From NCBI RefSeq assembly GCF_003046475.1, contig NZ_PZZZ01000004.1:519306-583305 (forward strand): a stretch of DNA of 64,000 nt. The letters are read 5' to 3'. Shown here one piece after another: positions 9,778 through 19,102 of this stretch (positions are counted from its first letter, which is position 1; every line of letters starts with the position of its first letter). The translations under genes were made by a program, and so were the position numbers. Source of the stretch: Mycoplana dimorpha. GTDB lineage: Bacteria > Pseudomonadota > Alphaproteobacteria > Rhizobiales > Rhizobiaceae. The notes below the pieces were generated by a model that searched no databases, was not told the origin of the DNA, and worked only from the letters and a program-made list of their open reading frames with translations.

Positions 9778-10776
9778 ATGGCAATAACCCTTGATCAGAG
9801 CATCGAGCAGAAGCAGCAGACCTGGCTGGGCGCCATCCTGAGCCACCAGACCTTCTGGGTGCTGGCCGCCGTCATCCTGGCCTGCCTCTTTCTGACCTTC
9901 ACCACCGAGGCGTTCGCGACCTCGACGAACCTCTACAACATCACCCGCAACGTCACCTTTGTCGCCATCATCGCGCTGGGCATGACGCTCGTCATCATCA
10001 CCGGCGGCATCGACCTGTCGGTCGGCTCGGTGCTCTGCCTGTGCAGCATGATCCTCGCCGTCGTCATGCATGCCGGCTATGGCATCTGGGTCGGCATTGC
10101 GGCCTCGCTCGCCACGGCTCTGGCGATCGGCGCCTTCAATGGCGTGCTGATCGCCTATCTCAACTTTCCGCCCTTCGTCGTGACGCTCGGCATGCTGTCG
10201 ATCGCCCGAAGCCTGGCGATGGTGGCATCCAACAACACCGTTGTCTTCCAGTTCGGTCCCGACCACGACAAGCTGCTGGCGCTCGGTGGCGGCGCCTGGT
10301 TCTTCGGCATCGCCAATCCGGTGCTGTTCATGATCGCGCTGGCGCTTCTCACCGGCTTCGTGCTGCGCTGGACGCGGTTCGGCCGCTTTCTCTTTGCCAT
10401 CGGCGGCAATGAGCATGCGGCAACGCTGACCGGCGTGCCGGTCCGCAAGATCAAGGTGATCGTCTACATGGTCTCGGCGCTCTCGGCCGGCATCGCCGGC
10501 ATCATCCAGACCGGCTGGCTCGGCGCGGTGACGACCAACATCGGCGCCGGCATGGAACTGCAGGTGATCGCCGCGGCGGTCATCGGCGGCGCCAATCTCG
10601 CCGGCGGCACCGGCACGGCATTCGGCGCACTGGTCGGGGCGGCGCTGATCGAGGTGATCCGCAACAGCCTCGGGCTGCTCGGCATCAGTGCCTTCTGGCA
10701 GGGCACCTTCATCGGCGGCGCGACGATCCTCGCCGTCCTGTTCGACCGCATCCGCAATTTCCGGCAGAGCGAATAA
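9778..10776 (+). CDS. Sugar ABC transporter permease, RbsC/FrcC type
   Basis: A 332-aa inner-membrane permease (BPD_transp_2 family) with eight to ten hydrophobic helices. Family hallmarks are GGIDLSVGSVL (about residues 80-90) and the GGANLAGGTGT loop near residue 280 that contacts the ATPase. ATG at 9778 has ACGAGG 6 nt upstream; an ATG 18 nt earlier lacks one. Partner of the preceding ATPase and the divergent binding protein. Confidence 0.92.
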   Translation: MAITLDQSIEQKQQTWLGAILSHQTFWVLAAVILACLFLTFTTEAFATSTNLYNITRNVTFVAIIALGMTLVIITGGIDLSVGSVLCLCSMILAVVMHAGYGIWVGIAASLATALAIGAFNGVLIAYLNFPPFVVTLGMLSIARSLAMVASNNTVVFQFGPDHDKLLALGGGAWFFGIANPVLFMIALALLTGFVLRWTRFGRFLFAIGGNEHAATLTGVPVRKIKVIVYMVSALSAGIAGIIQTGWLGAVTTNIGAGMELQVIAAAVIGGANLAGGTGTAFGALVGAALIEVIRNSLGLLGISAFWQGTFIGGATILAVLFDRIRNFRQSE

Positions 10777-10878
10777 CAGCGGGCCGATCGAGCCGAGGCA
10801 TCCTTGATTGGGCGCTGCGGAGGGCCATTTTCGTGCTGGGAAGCTGCCAGGCATAGCCTTGCCCGAAGGAGAACCTTC

Positions 10879-12162
10879 ATGACTGCTCCGCGCCCGTCGA
10901 AGACCCGCATCGGAAATCACGAACTCCATCCCGAAACACAGATGCTCAACTACGGCTACGATCCGGAGTTGTCGGAAGGCGCAGTCAAGCCGCCGGTGTT
11001 CTTGACCTCGACCTTCGTGTTCCGCTCGGCCGAGGAGGGGCGCGACTTTTTCGATTACACCGCCGGCCGCCGGGAGCCGCCGGCCGGAAGCGCCGGCGGC
11101 CTGGTCTACTCCCGCTTCAATCACCCCAACAGCGAGATCGTCGAGGATCGCCTCGCGCTTTACGAGCGGACGGAAAGTGCCGTCCTGTTCTCCTCAGGGA
11201 TGTCGGCGATCGCCACGACGCTGCTGGCCTTCGTCCGGCCGGGGGACGTCGTGCTGCACTCCCAACCGCTGTACGGCGGCACCGAGACACTGCTGGCCAA
11301 AACGATGCTGAACCTCGGCGTCAATGCCGTTGGTTTCGCCGACGGCACGGACGAGATAGCGCTGCGGACGGCCGCCGACGAGGCGATGCGGAAAGGCCGC
11401 ATATCCTTCATCCTGATCGAGACGCCGGCCAATCCCACCAACAGCCTGGTTGACATTGCGCTGGTCAGCCGCGTCGCGGAAGCAGTGGGCGATGAACAGG
11501 GACACCGGCCGGTGGTCGCCTGCGACAACACCCTGCTCGGCCCGGTGTTTCAGCGGCCGATCGAACATGGTGCCGACATCTCCCTCTATTCCCTGACGAA
11601 ATATGTCGGCGGCCATTCGGACCTGATCGCCGGCGCGGCACTCGGCGCCAAAGCGGTGATGAAACCGGTGAAGGCGCTGCGCGGCGCGATCGGCACCCAG
11701 CTCGATCCGCATTCCTGCTGGATGCTCGGCCGCTCGCTCGAAACCCTGTCGATCCGGATGGAAAAGGCGAATGCCAACGCCCGGCTGGTCGCCGACTTCC
11801 TGCGCGGGCACCCCAAGGTCGAAACGATCCACTACCTGCCCTATCACGATCCGGAAAGCCGGCCCGGCCGGCTTTTCGAACGCCAATGCAGCGGAGCCGG
11901 GTCCACCTTTTCCTTTGATATCCGCGGTGGACAGCCGGCGTCCTACCGCTTCCTGAACGGACTGCAGATCTTCAAGCTCGCGGTCAGCCTGGGCGGCACG
12001 GAATCGCTTGCCAGCCATCCCGCCAGCATGACGCATTCGGGGGTGCCGGTGGAGGTTCGCCAGCGCATCGGCGTTCTCGACTCGACGATCCGCCTGTCAA
12101 TCGGCATCAAACATCCCGACGACCTGATCGCCGACCTCGCCCAGGCGCTCGACCTGGCCTGA
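10879..12162 (+). CDS. Cys/Met-metabolism PLP-dependent lyase (cystathionine gamma-synthase family)
   Basis: A 427-aa fold-type I PLP enzyme of the cystathionine gamma-synthase/beta-lyase/methionine gamma-lyase family. It has the PLP phosphate and ring contacts ([15 protein letters not shown]), the PLP aspartate region ([12 protein letters not shown]) and the Schiff-base lysine Lys241 in [17 protein letters not shown] precedes the ATG at 10879. The gene follows the sugar permease by 102 nt. Its exact reaction (gamma-synthase, gamma-lyase or O-acyl-homoserine sulfhydrylase) cannot be fixed from motifs, and the link with sugar import is unclear. Confidence 0.88.
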   Translation: MTAPRPSKTRIGNHELHPETQMLNYGYDPELSEGAVKPPVFLTSTFVFRSAEEGRDFFDYTAGRREPPAGSAGGLVYSRFNHPNSEIVEDRLALYERTESAVLFSSGMSAIATTLLAFVRPGDVVLHSQPLYGGTETLLAKTMLNLGVNAVGFADGTDEIALRTAADEAMRKGRISFILIETPANPTNSLVDIALVSRVAEAVGDEQGHRPVVACDNTLLGPVFQRPIEHGADISLYSLTKYVGGHSDLIAGAALGAKAVMKPVKALRGAIGTQLDPHSCWMLGRSLETLSIRMEKANANARLVADFLRGHPKVETIHYLPYHDPESRPGRLFERQCSGAGSTFSFDIRGGQPASYRFLNGLQIFKLAVSLGGTESLASHPASMTHSGVPVEVRQRIGVLDSTIRLSIGIKHPDDLIADLAQALDLA

Positions 12163-12389
12163 AGGCGGCCCCGCACGCGCACAGCGTCGGCGCTGCGCGC
12201 GGTTGCTTTCGCGGGAGGCGCCAGTCTGCGCCGCGGATGCACGCAGCGATGGAGCACGCGACGCCAACGACGGTCCCTCCGTCGGTCAGGAGCAGAAAAT
12301 CGCCGTCAGCATGTCTACTGCGCTTGGATCTTTTTGAGGAGAATGGCGCGTTGGTAGAACTGCGCCAAGAAGTTGATTTGGTGGCTCAT

Positions 12390-12490
12390 CACGGGCGCCG
12401 TGGTGGTGATGCGGGCGTGGTTCAGCACTCGTTGCACGGCCTTCAGGTTCCGTTCCTGCCGCAGACGCTTCGTCGCCCGATCGTGGCGGG
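12390..12490 (-). pseudogene. Tyrosine-recombinase (phage-type integrase) remnant
   Basis: A short minus-strand frame reads ATKRLRQERNLKAVQRVLNHARITTTA. This resembles the conserved region just before the nucleophile tyrosine of site-specific integrases (typical form: NLKxVQxxLxHxxIxTTxxYxH). The expected RYAH with its tyrosine is missing; the frame continues into unrelated sequence. Only about 30 codons are recognisable and no att site or partner gene was seen. Confidence 0.45.
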
Positions 12491-12622
12491 AGGACCTGCA
12501 GCAGGAAGCCCTCGACGCCCCAGCGCGCTCGTTCTCGGCGCCATTGGGAAACGGCACCGGCTTTGTGATCGGAAACGGCCATTGGCTCAACGAAACTATC
12601 CTCATTGCCTTCCTTTCTGGAA

Positions 12623-14638
12623 CTACGAGCCGGAGAACAAGGACACGCGCCCGCTCCAGTCGGCTGAGGTGACCGCACGGACTTTCTCCGTCGCCTTCCT
12701 GGGATCGAGGGCATTGGCAACTGCTTTCCCAGCTGCATCGTAGCTGCCTACATCTTCGGGAAAGCCCAATCCGAAAAGAGCCTCATGGCGCTTCTCTTCG
12801 ATTGCGGATACGAGCCAAAGGGGCGAGATCGGCTCCGTGTCGAGAGCCAGCTCGGTCGGCCAGGCTCGAAGCACATAGCGGCCAAAATCAGGGCTGCCGG
12901 TCTCCTTGATCAAAATGAGCGCAGGCAGGTTGCCCCGGTTGAGAAGAGGGCTCGTTGCGGCCTTTTCGATATCAGGGTTCGGATTGAGCCATTCTGCGAG
13001 ACCGGAGGGATTCCAGACACTGCCCTGTCTCCAGCCGTTCGCCTCCAACTGCGCGATCAGACCAGATAGCGGGCCCGCATACTGGATGACGAATGGTTCC
13101 TCGTACTCACCAACGATATCCAGACGCCTGGCCGGCAGCGCTTCCCACTCCGCTTCCAACCAGTCATGCTTGGAAACGGTTCGAACCTCCCATCGTATTC
13201 CATAACGTTCGACGTCAGCGGCGTGTTGGTGCCAAATGTTCAGACCGCCGCCCGCGATCAGCGCAGCGCCCGCTACGCCAAGCAGACCGGCGGTGGCTTC
13301 TTTGGATGACGGGTGGTTGAGGTATGCCACGATGAGGATCGTCAGCCAGACAACCGCAAATGCCAGACCCGCGACAACGTCGGAAAACCAATGCGCCCCG
13401 AGATAGACGCGCGAAAAGGCGATCGCGATGATGAGCATCGTGATTGGCAGAGCGACCCACGTTCGGCCTGCATTTGACAGTGGACGACACACCAGGAAGG
13501 CAATGAACCCGTAAAGGGCGGCATTCTCGGTGCTATGACCGCTGGGAAATGAGAAATTGCTCCAACCTGCATACAGATCGGGACTCGGCCGCACGCGATG
13601 GACTGCGACCTTGATCACGGTATTGAAGATTGAAGCTCCGACGACTGCGCCCAGGAAGTAGCCTGCCGTTCGCCAAGACCGGCGTGCAGCGAGGAGGACC
13701 AAGACTGCGGCAGATACTGCGAGCACGACCGTCGTGTCGCCAAGTTCGGTGATCCCGATCATGACCGCGTCGGCGGCTCTCGTCCTGATGCCCTGCAGAA
13801 AGGCAAACACGGATTTATCGAATGTGACCAGGGGATCGCCGGTGATGACGTCTTCAGCGATCCCGAAGAACAGCCAGGCTGCTCCAACCAGGATTGCGAT
13901 CAAAAGAGCGAGGATTGGCAGTTCGTTTTCGGTCGGGCCTAGTAACCGAAGGACCAATCTGCTGACGAGATTGTCGGCTTGCCTGGCCCGGTCGCGAAGC
14001 GTGTCGACCCCGTACATAACGAGAGGGACCGCGCGGAGAACCGCGTAGCGCGTCAACCGGAGTGTCAGCCAAGTAGCGGCGGCGAAGATGATCAATAGAA
14101 CGATCAGGTGCGTTCCAGCCGCCCCCTGAGAGGACGCGAATGCTCCTGCGAATACGCCAGGCAGGATATGCGACGGTGCCCAGACGAGTGCTGAGAGGAT
14201 ATTGACGGCGTAGAACCGACCGGCTGGCATCTGAGTGATGCCAGCGACGAGAGGGACGAAAGCTCGCACGCCCGGGGTAAAGCGGGCAAGAAAGACGCTC
14301 TTGCCGCCATGACGGTGAAAGAATGCCTCGCTTTTTTCAATCAGCGTCGGATATCTGTTGAACGGCCAACGGTCCGCGATTTCACGATGATATCGGTGGC
14401 CCAGCCAGAATGCGAATCCGTCCCCGATGATTGCCCCCGCCGTCGCGGACGCCAGCAACGGATAAAGCTTCAAAACCCCGGACGGCACCAGGGCTGAGAG
14501 TGCAACGATGATTGCCGTGCCGGGAATGGCCGCGCCAAGCACAGGCAAGGACTCCGAAAGAGCCAGAACCAGCACTATTCCATACGACACGTATGGATAT
14601 GCACTGGCCAACGCAGTCATCATTTCAACTGCTTTCAT
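12623..14638 (-). CDS. DedA - PAP2 phosphatase - LssY C-terminal fusion membrane protein
   Basis: A 671-aa three-part membrane protein. Residues 1-200 are a DedA/VTT domain with the FLARFTPGVRAFVPLVAG motif typical of polyprenyl-phosphate or phospholipid flippases. Residues about 250-450 form a PAP2 phosphatase with all three motifs: KVAVHRVRP (near 343), PSGHS (near 366) and SRVYLGAHWFSD (near 410). Residues about 480-660 match the soluble LssY C-terminal domain. The combination suggests lipid-phosphate (undecaprenyl- or phosphatidic-type) dephosphorylation coupled to translocation. That is inference from the domains. Transcribed alone; no strong ribosome site precedes the chosen ATG. Confidence 0.88.
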   Translation of the reverse strand: MKAVEMMTALASAYPYVSYGIVLVLALSESLPVLGAAIPGTAIIVALSALVPSGVLKLYPLLASATAGAIIGDGFAFWLGHRYHREIADRWPFNRYPTLIEKSEAFFHRHGGKSVFLARFTPGVRAFVPLVAGITQMPAGRFYAVNILSALVWAPSHILPGVFAGAFASSQGAAGTHLIVLLIIFAAATWLTLRLTRYAVLRAVPLVMYGVDTLRDRARQADNLVSRLVLRLLGPTENELPILALLIAILVGAAWLFFGIAEDVITGDPLVTFDKSVFAFLQGIRTRAADAVMIGITELGDTTVVLAVSAAVLVLLAARRSWRTAGYFLGAVVGASIFNTVIKVAVHRVRPSPDLYAGWSNFSFPSGHSTENAALYGFIAFLVCRPLSNAGRTWVALPITMLIIAIAFSRVYLGAHWFSDVVAGLAFAVVWLTILIVAYLNHPSSKEATAGLLGVAGAALIAGGGLNIWHQHAADVERYGIRWEVRTVSKHDWLEAEWEALPARRLDIVGEYEEPFVIQYAGPLSGLIAQLEANGWRQGSVWNPSGLAEWLNPNPDIEKAATSPLLNRGNLPALILIKETGSPDFGRYVLRAWPTELALDTEPISPLWLVSAIEEKRHEALFGLGFPEDVGSYDAAGKAVANALDPRKATEKVRAVTSADWSGRVSLFSGS

Positions 14639-14841
14639 GCGACAGCCCTGGAACCGAACTGGAGATGGCGGGCACGCTCAGACCTCAGTGTGCTCCGCTC
14701 GTTCTAGTGCATCCTCAATGTACGCGAAGCCTTTCAAGGGTCTCTAGGTTTCCGCAGTGCAGTGAACCTAGCCTTCTCTATTGCTTCCATAGGAATGCAT
14801 TATACTGGGAAACGGTATTTGCCCGCGACGGGGTTCTTGCC

Positions 14842-15891
14842 TCACCGCTTCGTACCGGGCACGTTGCGCAGCCTCGGGAGCGCCCCGAAATAGTCGCGGA
14901 ATGTCCTCGAGAAATGCGTGGGCGAGACAAAGCCGCAGGCGACCGCCACCTCAGTGATCGGCATGTCGGTGAGCTCAACCAACTGCCTGGCCTTTGTCAA
15001 GCGCAGGGCGAGGTAGTGTCGCCAGGGCGTGCGCGACAGATGCTTCTCGAACAGGCGCTCGATCTGCCTGCGCGACAGCGAAACACGCCGCGATATGTCC
15101 TCAAGCGACAGCGGTTCCTCGATATGAGTTTCCATAAGCCTGATGATCGGCATCAGTCTCTTGCCGGCACCGCGCAGGGCGAACGGCATGGGCTGGCAAC
15201 TGGCTCCATCGCGCCAACGGTCAGCGGTGACGTGCTGGCAAACGCTGCGGGCCAGCTCCGGGCCGCCCATCTGCTGAATGAGGTCGACCGCGAGATCGAA
15301 GGCCGCAAGGCCGCCCGCGCAGGTAACGATCGGGCCGTCGCGCACGAACAGAACGTCGTCGACGGCGAGGCTCGCATATTTCTCCGACAGCGCCGCGAGG
15401 CGGCTCCAGTGGATTGTGCAGCGGGCGTCGAGCAGGACGGCTGCGTCGGCAAGCAGCCAGGTCGCCGTGCCGAGCGCATAGATTTGGGCGCCGGCGCGCC
15501 ACGCGCGGCGCAGTACGCCACGGAGCGCTGCAGTTGCGCAATTCTCGACATTTTCGCCGGCGCACAGCACGAGGCTCGCCTTCGGACCGAGCGACTTTTC
15601 CACCTCGAACAGGCTGCCGGCAACGCTGACAAAAAATCCGCTGGCGCATTCCACCGGCTCGCCATCGAGACTTACGATGCGCCAGGTGAAGGGGGTGTCC
15701 CGAGTGAGCGCATTGGACAGACGCAACGGTTCGATCAGCGAGCCGAGGGAGAGCTGCGAAAAGCCGGGCAGAACCAGCACAAGGAACTCGACCGCCGCCT
15801 TGCCGACTGGGCGCGGGGACCGATGGGCCGCCTGCTTTTCGGGGATCGGCGTCCCGGCTTCAAAGATCGAGTGGTTGTGAGGCGCATTCAT
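14842..15891 (-). CDS. GlxA-type AraC family transcriptional regulator
   Basis: A 349-aa regulator. Residues about 35-215 form a DJ-1/PfpI-like sensor domain. The nucleophile-elbow position reads ALGTATW, with no cysteine, so the domain is a ligand sensor and not an enzyme. Residues about 250-345 hold the two AraC helix-turn-helix motifs (SLEDISRRVSLSRRQIERLF and ITEVAVACGFVSPTHFSRTF). Relatives with this architecture (GbdR, CdhR, SouR) control glycine betaine, carnitine and sarcosine catabolism. That fits the permease and folate-linked demethylase genes next door. AGGAG lies upstream of the ATG. Confidence 0.9.
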   Translation of the reverse strand: MNAPHNHSIFEAGTPIPEKQAAHRSPRPVGKAAVEFLVLVLPGFSQLSLGSLIEPLRLSNALTRDTPFTWRIVSLDGEPVECASGFFVSVAGSLFEVEKSLGPKASLVLCAGENVENCATAALRGVLRRAWRAGAQIYALGTATWLLADAAVLLDARCTIHWSRLAALSEKYASLAVDDVLFVRDGPIVTCAGGLAAFDLAVDLIQQMGGPELARSVCQHVTADRWRDGASCQPMPFALRGAGKRLMPIIRLMETHIEEPLSLEDISRRVSLSRRQIERLFEKHLSRTPWRHYLALRLTKARQLVELTDMPITEVAVACGFVSPTHFSRTFRDYFGALPRLRNVPGTKR

Positions 15892-15998
15892 GGGCTACTC
15901 CTGAAACCTGGAACGGTGGTGCGAGGGGCTTCCGAAGGGCGGTGCCGCTATCGGCAGGTAGACCGTTTCGGCCAAGTGCTCCGCACCCGCTGGAGCGG

Positions 15999-16026
15999 GG
16001 GCGAAGGCGCAGGCGCGCCTTCGCCC
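15999..16026 (-). terminator. Hairpin between permease and regulator genes
   Basis: A perfect 12-bp stem (GGGCGAAGGCGC / GCGCCTTCGCCC) with a 4-nt loop just downstream of the APC permease stop codon. No U-tract is present, so read-through into the regulator gene is possible. Confidence 0.6.
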
Positions 16027-16038
16027 GGAGAAGCCGGC

Positions 16039-17652
16039 TTACATGCTGGCCAGCCAGTGGGAGATTGCCACGACCGCGCACCCGCCCAGCAGCGCGAGGT
16101 AGGGCAGCATGCCGGCCCTGACCGCCGCCCCTTCCTCATGGCCTAGATACATGTCTTCCTTCATCGCCTCGGGGAAATGCCCCTTGTCCTGGATGTAGTG
16201 GCGGAAGACGAAAACGGGCACGATGAGGGAGGCAAAGAACAGGCCGGTCACCAGCGTTCCCTCGCCCCAGATATCGGCGCCCATGCCGAGGAAGACGAGA
16301 TTGACGTAGGCCAGGAACGTGCCTGCCGCGAGCAGCCAGTCCGGCGTCCGGAAGGGACGCGCCCAGTCCTTGCGGTCGATGCGGTGGATCCAGCCGGAAT
16401 TCAGGTTCATGAAGATGAAGATGATGTAGCCGACGTTGGACGCTGCCAGGATGAAGACGATGTCCGACAGCAAGAGCAGGATGAGGTTGAAGCCGAGATC
16501 GGTCCACATGGCCCGGGTCGGCGCGCCGTGCTCGTTGACGCGGTCGAGGTAGCGCGGCAGCCAGCCATCCACGGCGCCCTGGTAGAGCGTGCGCGAAGAG
16601 CCGGCCATCGCCGTCATGATCGACAGCAACAGGGTGCAGACCAGCATAACAACGATGACATTGGTCATGACACCGCCGGCATGAACCATCGCTGCCATCG
16701 CCTTGGCGACGCCCATGCCGCTGTAGATGTCGGGCGCCAGCATGCCGGCGAGGCCGAGCGATCCCTGGAAGGCCAGCGGGACAAGGATGAAGATGGCGAG
16801 GCAGAAGAGGCCGGAATAGAGCAGCGCCTTGAAGGTGTCGGCGGCAGGGTTCTTGAATTCGCGCGTGTAGCAGACCGCCGTCTCGAAGCCGTAAGTGGAC
16901 CATGCCGCCATCAGCATGCTGCCGGCGACGACCACCATGCCGGGCCAGTTCCAGGCGCCGTTAACGGCATTGCCGGCGGCATCACGGGCGAGCGGGACGA
17001 AGGGGGCGAAGTTCGACGACACGACGTCGCCGGTAAAGAGCGGAACGACGCCGATCAGGACCAGCGGCAGCAGCGACGACACGGCGAAAATCTTCTGAAG
17101 CTTCGCCGTCGACAGGATGCCGCGGTGCTGGATCGCGAAGACGATCAGCATCAGCACGAAGCCGAGCAGGAAGGTCGAGTTGATGCGCAGTGTGAGCCCG
17201 GTGCGCAGCCAGCCGAGATCGACCAGTGTGAACTGCCAGGTGTTGACCACCGAGTCGGCCGCAAACAGCACGCCGAGGATATAGCCGGCGCCCAGGCTGA
17301 CGCCGATCGCCAGCACCGGCGTCCAGGCAAACCAGTTGCACCACACGGAGATGGGAGCAAGCAGCTTGCCGTAGCGCACCCAGCCGATTGCGCCGTAGAC
17401 GGACGCCCCGCCCGACTTGTGCGGGAAAAGGCCGGCGATCTCACCATAGGTGAATGCCTGGATGAACCCCATCAGGATCGAGGCGGTCCAGATGGCAACC
17501 GAGATGTTGCCGGCGGTAGCCGCGATCGGACCGATGGTGAACAGGACGAGCGCCGGCACCCCGCTAGTCACCCAGAAGGCATCTCTCCAGGTCAGGGAGC
17601 GAATGAGCCGATGGTCCTCCCGCGCCGGGACCGTCATGGCGATATCTGTCAT
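16039..17652 (-). CDS. APC-superfamily amino acid/amine permease
   Basis: A 537-aa inner-membrane secondary transporter with about 12 hydrophobic helices, running from TWRDAFWVTSGVPALVLFTIG to LPYLALLGGCAVVAISHW. The unwound TM1 region (SGVPALVLFTIGPIAAT), the TM2 FTYGEIAGLFPHKSGGASVY segment and TM6 WSTYGFETAVCYTREFK fit the APC fold. The soluble C-terminus carries an acidic EAMKEDMYLGHEE tail. Its position between a GlxA-type regulator and folate-dependent demethylation genes suggests that it imports the methylated amine or amino acid degraded there. The substrate is an inference. Confidence 0.88.
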   Translation of the reverse strand: MTDIAMTVPAREDHRLIRSLTWRDAFWVTSGVPALVLFTIGPIAATAGNISVAIWTASILMGFIQAFTYGEIAGLFPHKSGGASVYGAIGWVRYGKLLAPISVWCNWFAWTPVLAIGVSLGAGYILGVLFAADSVVNTWQFTLVDLGWLRTGLTLRINSTFLLGFVLMLIVFAIQHRGILSTAKLQKIFAVSSLLPLVLIGVVPLFTGDVVSSNFAPFVPLARDAAGNAVNGAWNWPGMVVVAGSMLMAAWSTYGFETAVCYTREFKNPAADTFKALLYSGLFCLAIFILVPLAFQGSLGLAGMLAPDIYSGMGVAKAMAAMVHAGGVMTNVIVVMLVCTLLLSIMTAMAGSSRTLYQGAVDGWLPRYLDRVNEHGAPTRAMWTDLGFNLILLLLSDIVFILAASNVGYIIFIFMNLNSGWIHRIDRKDWARPFRTPDWLLAAGTFLAYVNLVFLGMGADIWGEGTLVTGLFFASLIVPVFVFRHYIQDKGHFPEAMKEDMYLGHEEGAAVRAGMLPYLALLGGCAVVAISHWLASM

Positions 17653-18137
17653 AAATTCCTCCTCTCAGAGCCGGCGGCCAAACCTTGTGCTCGGCACGGC
17701 GAAACCGGTTCAGCCATTGTTCGAAAGTTTCTGAGGACGACCTCCTCCGATCGTCGGCAGATTTTTATCGTACACCAATACGATTTACAACGAACTTTTG
17801 CAGCAGATCGGCGCTGCCCGCTCGCCTGGGACCGGGCCTGCAGCCCAACTTGCCCTATGGTCTTTAGGTGATTTCTGCAAAACATGCGCAGTTCGAGAAT
17901 CGCGCATTGGGGAGGCGAACCTCCGCAACATATTGATATTATTACAAAACAATAAAAATTTGGATTTTCCGCGTCTCTTCGCTTCCTGAGCAAGACAGTC
18001 TCGACGGATCCCACGGCTCCCTGGCTGGATCAAAATGAGGGGCTTGCTATGATCGTATCACGATACTATGAAAAAGCGCCCGCATGGTCGATCGGCTGCT
18101 CAACCGCTTGTGCGGCGCAAAAAACGGGAGGGAAGGA
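17653..18137. promoter_or_regulatory. Divergent control region of the methyl-catabolism island
   Basis: A 485-nt spacer between the permease and the MetF-like gene. It is AT-rich for this genome around 17930-17960. It contains a small inverted repeat GGAGG-CGAA-CCTCC near 17910 and a GTATC-AC-GATAC repeat near 18056-18066. These are candidates for binding by the AraC-type or BetI-like regulator. No riboswitch class was recognised and there is no protein gene here. Confidence 0.35.
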
Positions 18138-19046
18138 ATGGACTTGTCAGCCACCAGGAGCGATGTCGACGAGAGTCTTTGCAAACTCGTCGACAACTTC
18201 TCCATCGAGGTTTTGCCAAAAGACACGCAAAAGTTCGATGATTTTCGCGATCATCTTCCCGCCGGCACGCGGGTCTATGTTGCCTATACGTCCGGTTCTA
18301 CCGCCGAGATTGTCGGCGCGTCTGAAAAGCTCCGGCACCAGGGCATGGTTCCGGTACCGCACATCCCGGCGCGGCGCTTTGTCAGCCATGACGAACTCAA
18401 GGGGTTCCTCGGTTCACTCGCCTCGCGAGCCGCGGTCAAGCAGGTGCTGCTGGTTGGCGGTGATATTGCCAGTCCGGAAGGTCCCTACGCCTCTTCACTC
18501 GACGTTCTCAAGACCGGCATGCTCGAAGGCCACGGTATCGAGAAGGTAAGCCTGGCCGGTCACCCCGACGGCCACCCGGCGGTGAGCCGCGAGGTCCTGC
18601 GCAACGCATTGATCGACAAGTGCGAATACGCCGCCAAGGCCGGCTTGGAAATTTCGCTCACCACGCAGTTCCTGTTCGACACCGACAAGCTGTTTGCCTG
18701 GCATGCCGATTTCATCGAACCGACCGCGCCGGGGATCGCCGTCGATGTCGGGCTGCCTGGCCTCGCCAAAATGACCACCCTCATGCGCTTCGCCAAGGAT
18801 TGCGGCGTCGGTGCCTCGCTCGGCATGCTGGCTCGCCACGCCAGCCGCGCCTTCAAGCTGGCCACGTCTTTTTCGCCAGAAGACACGCTGCTCGAACTGG
18901 CGGGCGTGCGCAAGACCGGGTGCCCGACGTTCCGGTCGGTTCACTTCTACCCATTCGGCAGCTTCGAGCGCACTGCCGAATGGCTGCGGAACCTGCAGTC
19001 GCAGGGTGCGGCGCAAGGCCAGGGGAATTTGGAGGCGGCGCTCTGA
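18138..19046 (+). CDS. MetF-like methylenetetrahydrofolate reductase
   Basis: A 302-aa TIM-barrel flavoprotein of the MTHFR family. It interconverts 5,10-methylene- and 5-methyl-tetrahydrofolate. Recognisable segments are VYVAYTSGST, the GMVPVPHIPARRF strand, VLLVGGD, a DGHP loop and the flavin/folate strand ISLTTQFLFDTD, in the order seen in MetF. The start at 18138 is set by GGAGGGAAGGA directly upstream. It lies 56 nt upstream of a GcvT-family demethylase, so it likely handles methyl-THF produced by that enzyme, running in the oxidative direction. Housekeeping methionine synthesis is less likely because the neighbours are catabolic. Confidence 0.88.
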   Translation: MDLSATRSDVDESLCKLVDNFSIEVLPKDTQKFDDFRDHLPAGTRVYVAYTSGSTAEIVGASEKLRHQGMVPVPHIPARRFVSHDELKGFLGSLASRAAVKQVLLVGGDIASPEGPYASSLDVLKTGMLEGHGIEKVSLAGHPDGHPAVSREVLRNALIDKCEYAAKAGLEISLTTQFLFDTDKLFAWHADFIEPTAPGIAVDVGLPGLAKMTTLMRFAKDCGVGASLGMLARHASRAFKLATSFSPEDTLLELAGVRKTGCPTFRSVHFYPFGSFERTAEWLRNLQSQGAAQGQGNLEAAL

Positions 19047-19102
19047 GTCGCTGCCCGTTCCCCGTCACCAGAACAACCGTTGTCATCAAAGGAGGACCAT
19101 AA

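Noticed and set aside
14512..16146. 544-codon plus-strand open frame opposite the AraC-type regulator
   Set aside because: The opposite strand encodes a complete GlxA-type regulator with both domains.
16177..17871. 564-codon plus-strand open frame opposite the APC permease
   Set aside because: Antisense of a membrane protein, which gives an artificially Asp/Glu/Arg/His-rich frame.
17880..17990. Possible riboswitch in the spacer ahead of the MetF-like gene
   Set aside because: Only one 5-bp hairpin is visible and no conserved core of SAM, glycine, THF or cobalamin riboswitches could be matched.
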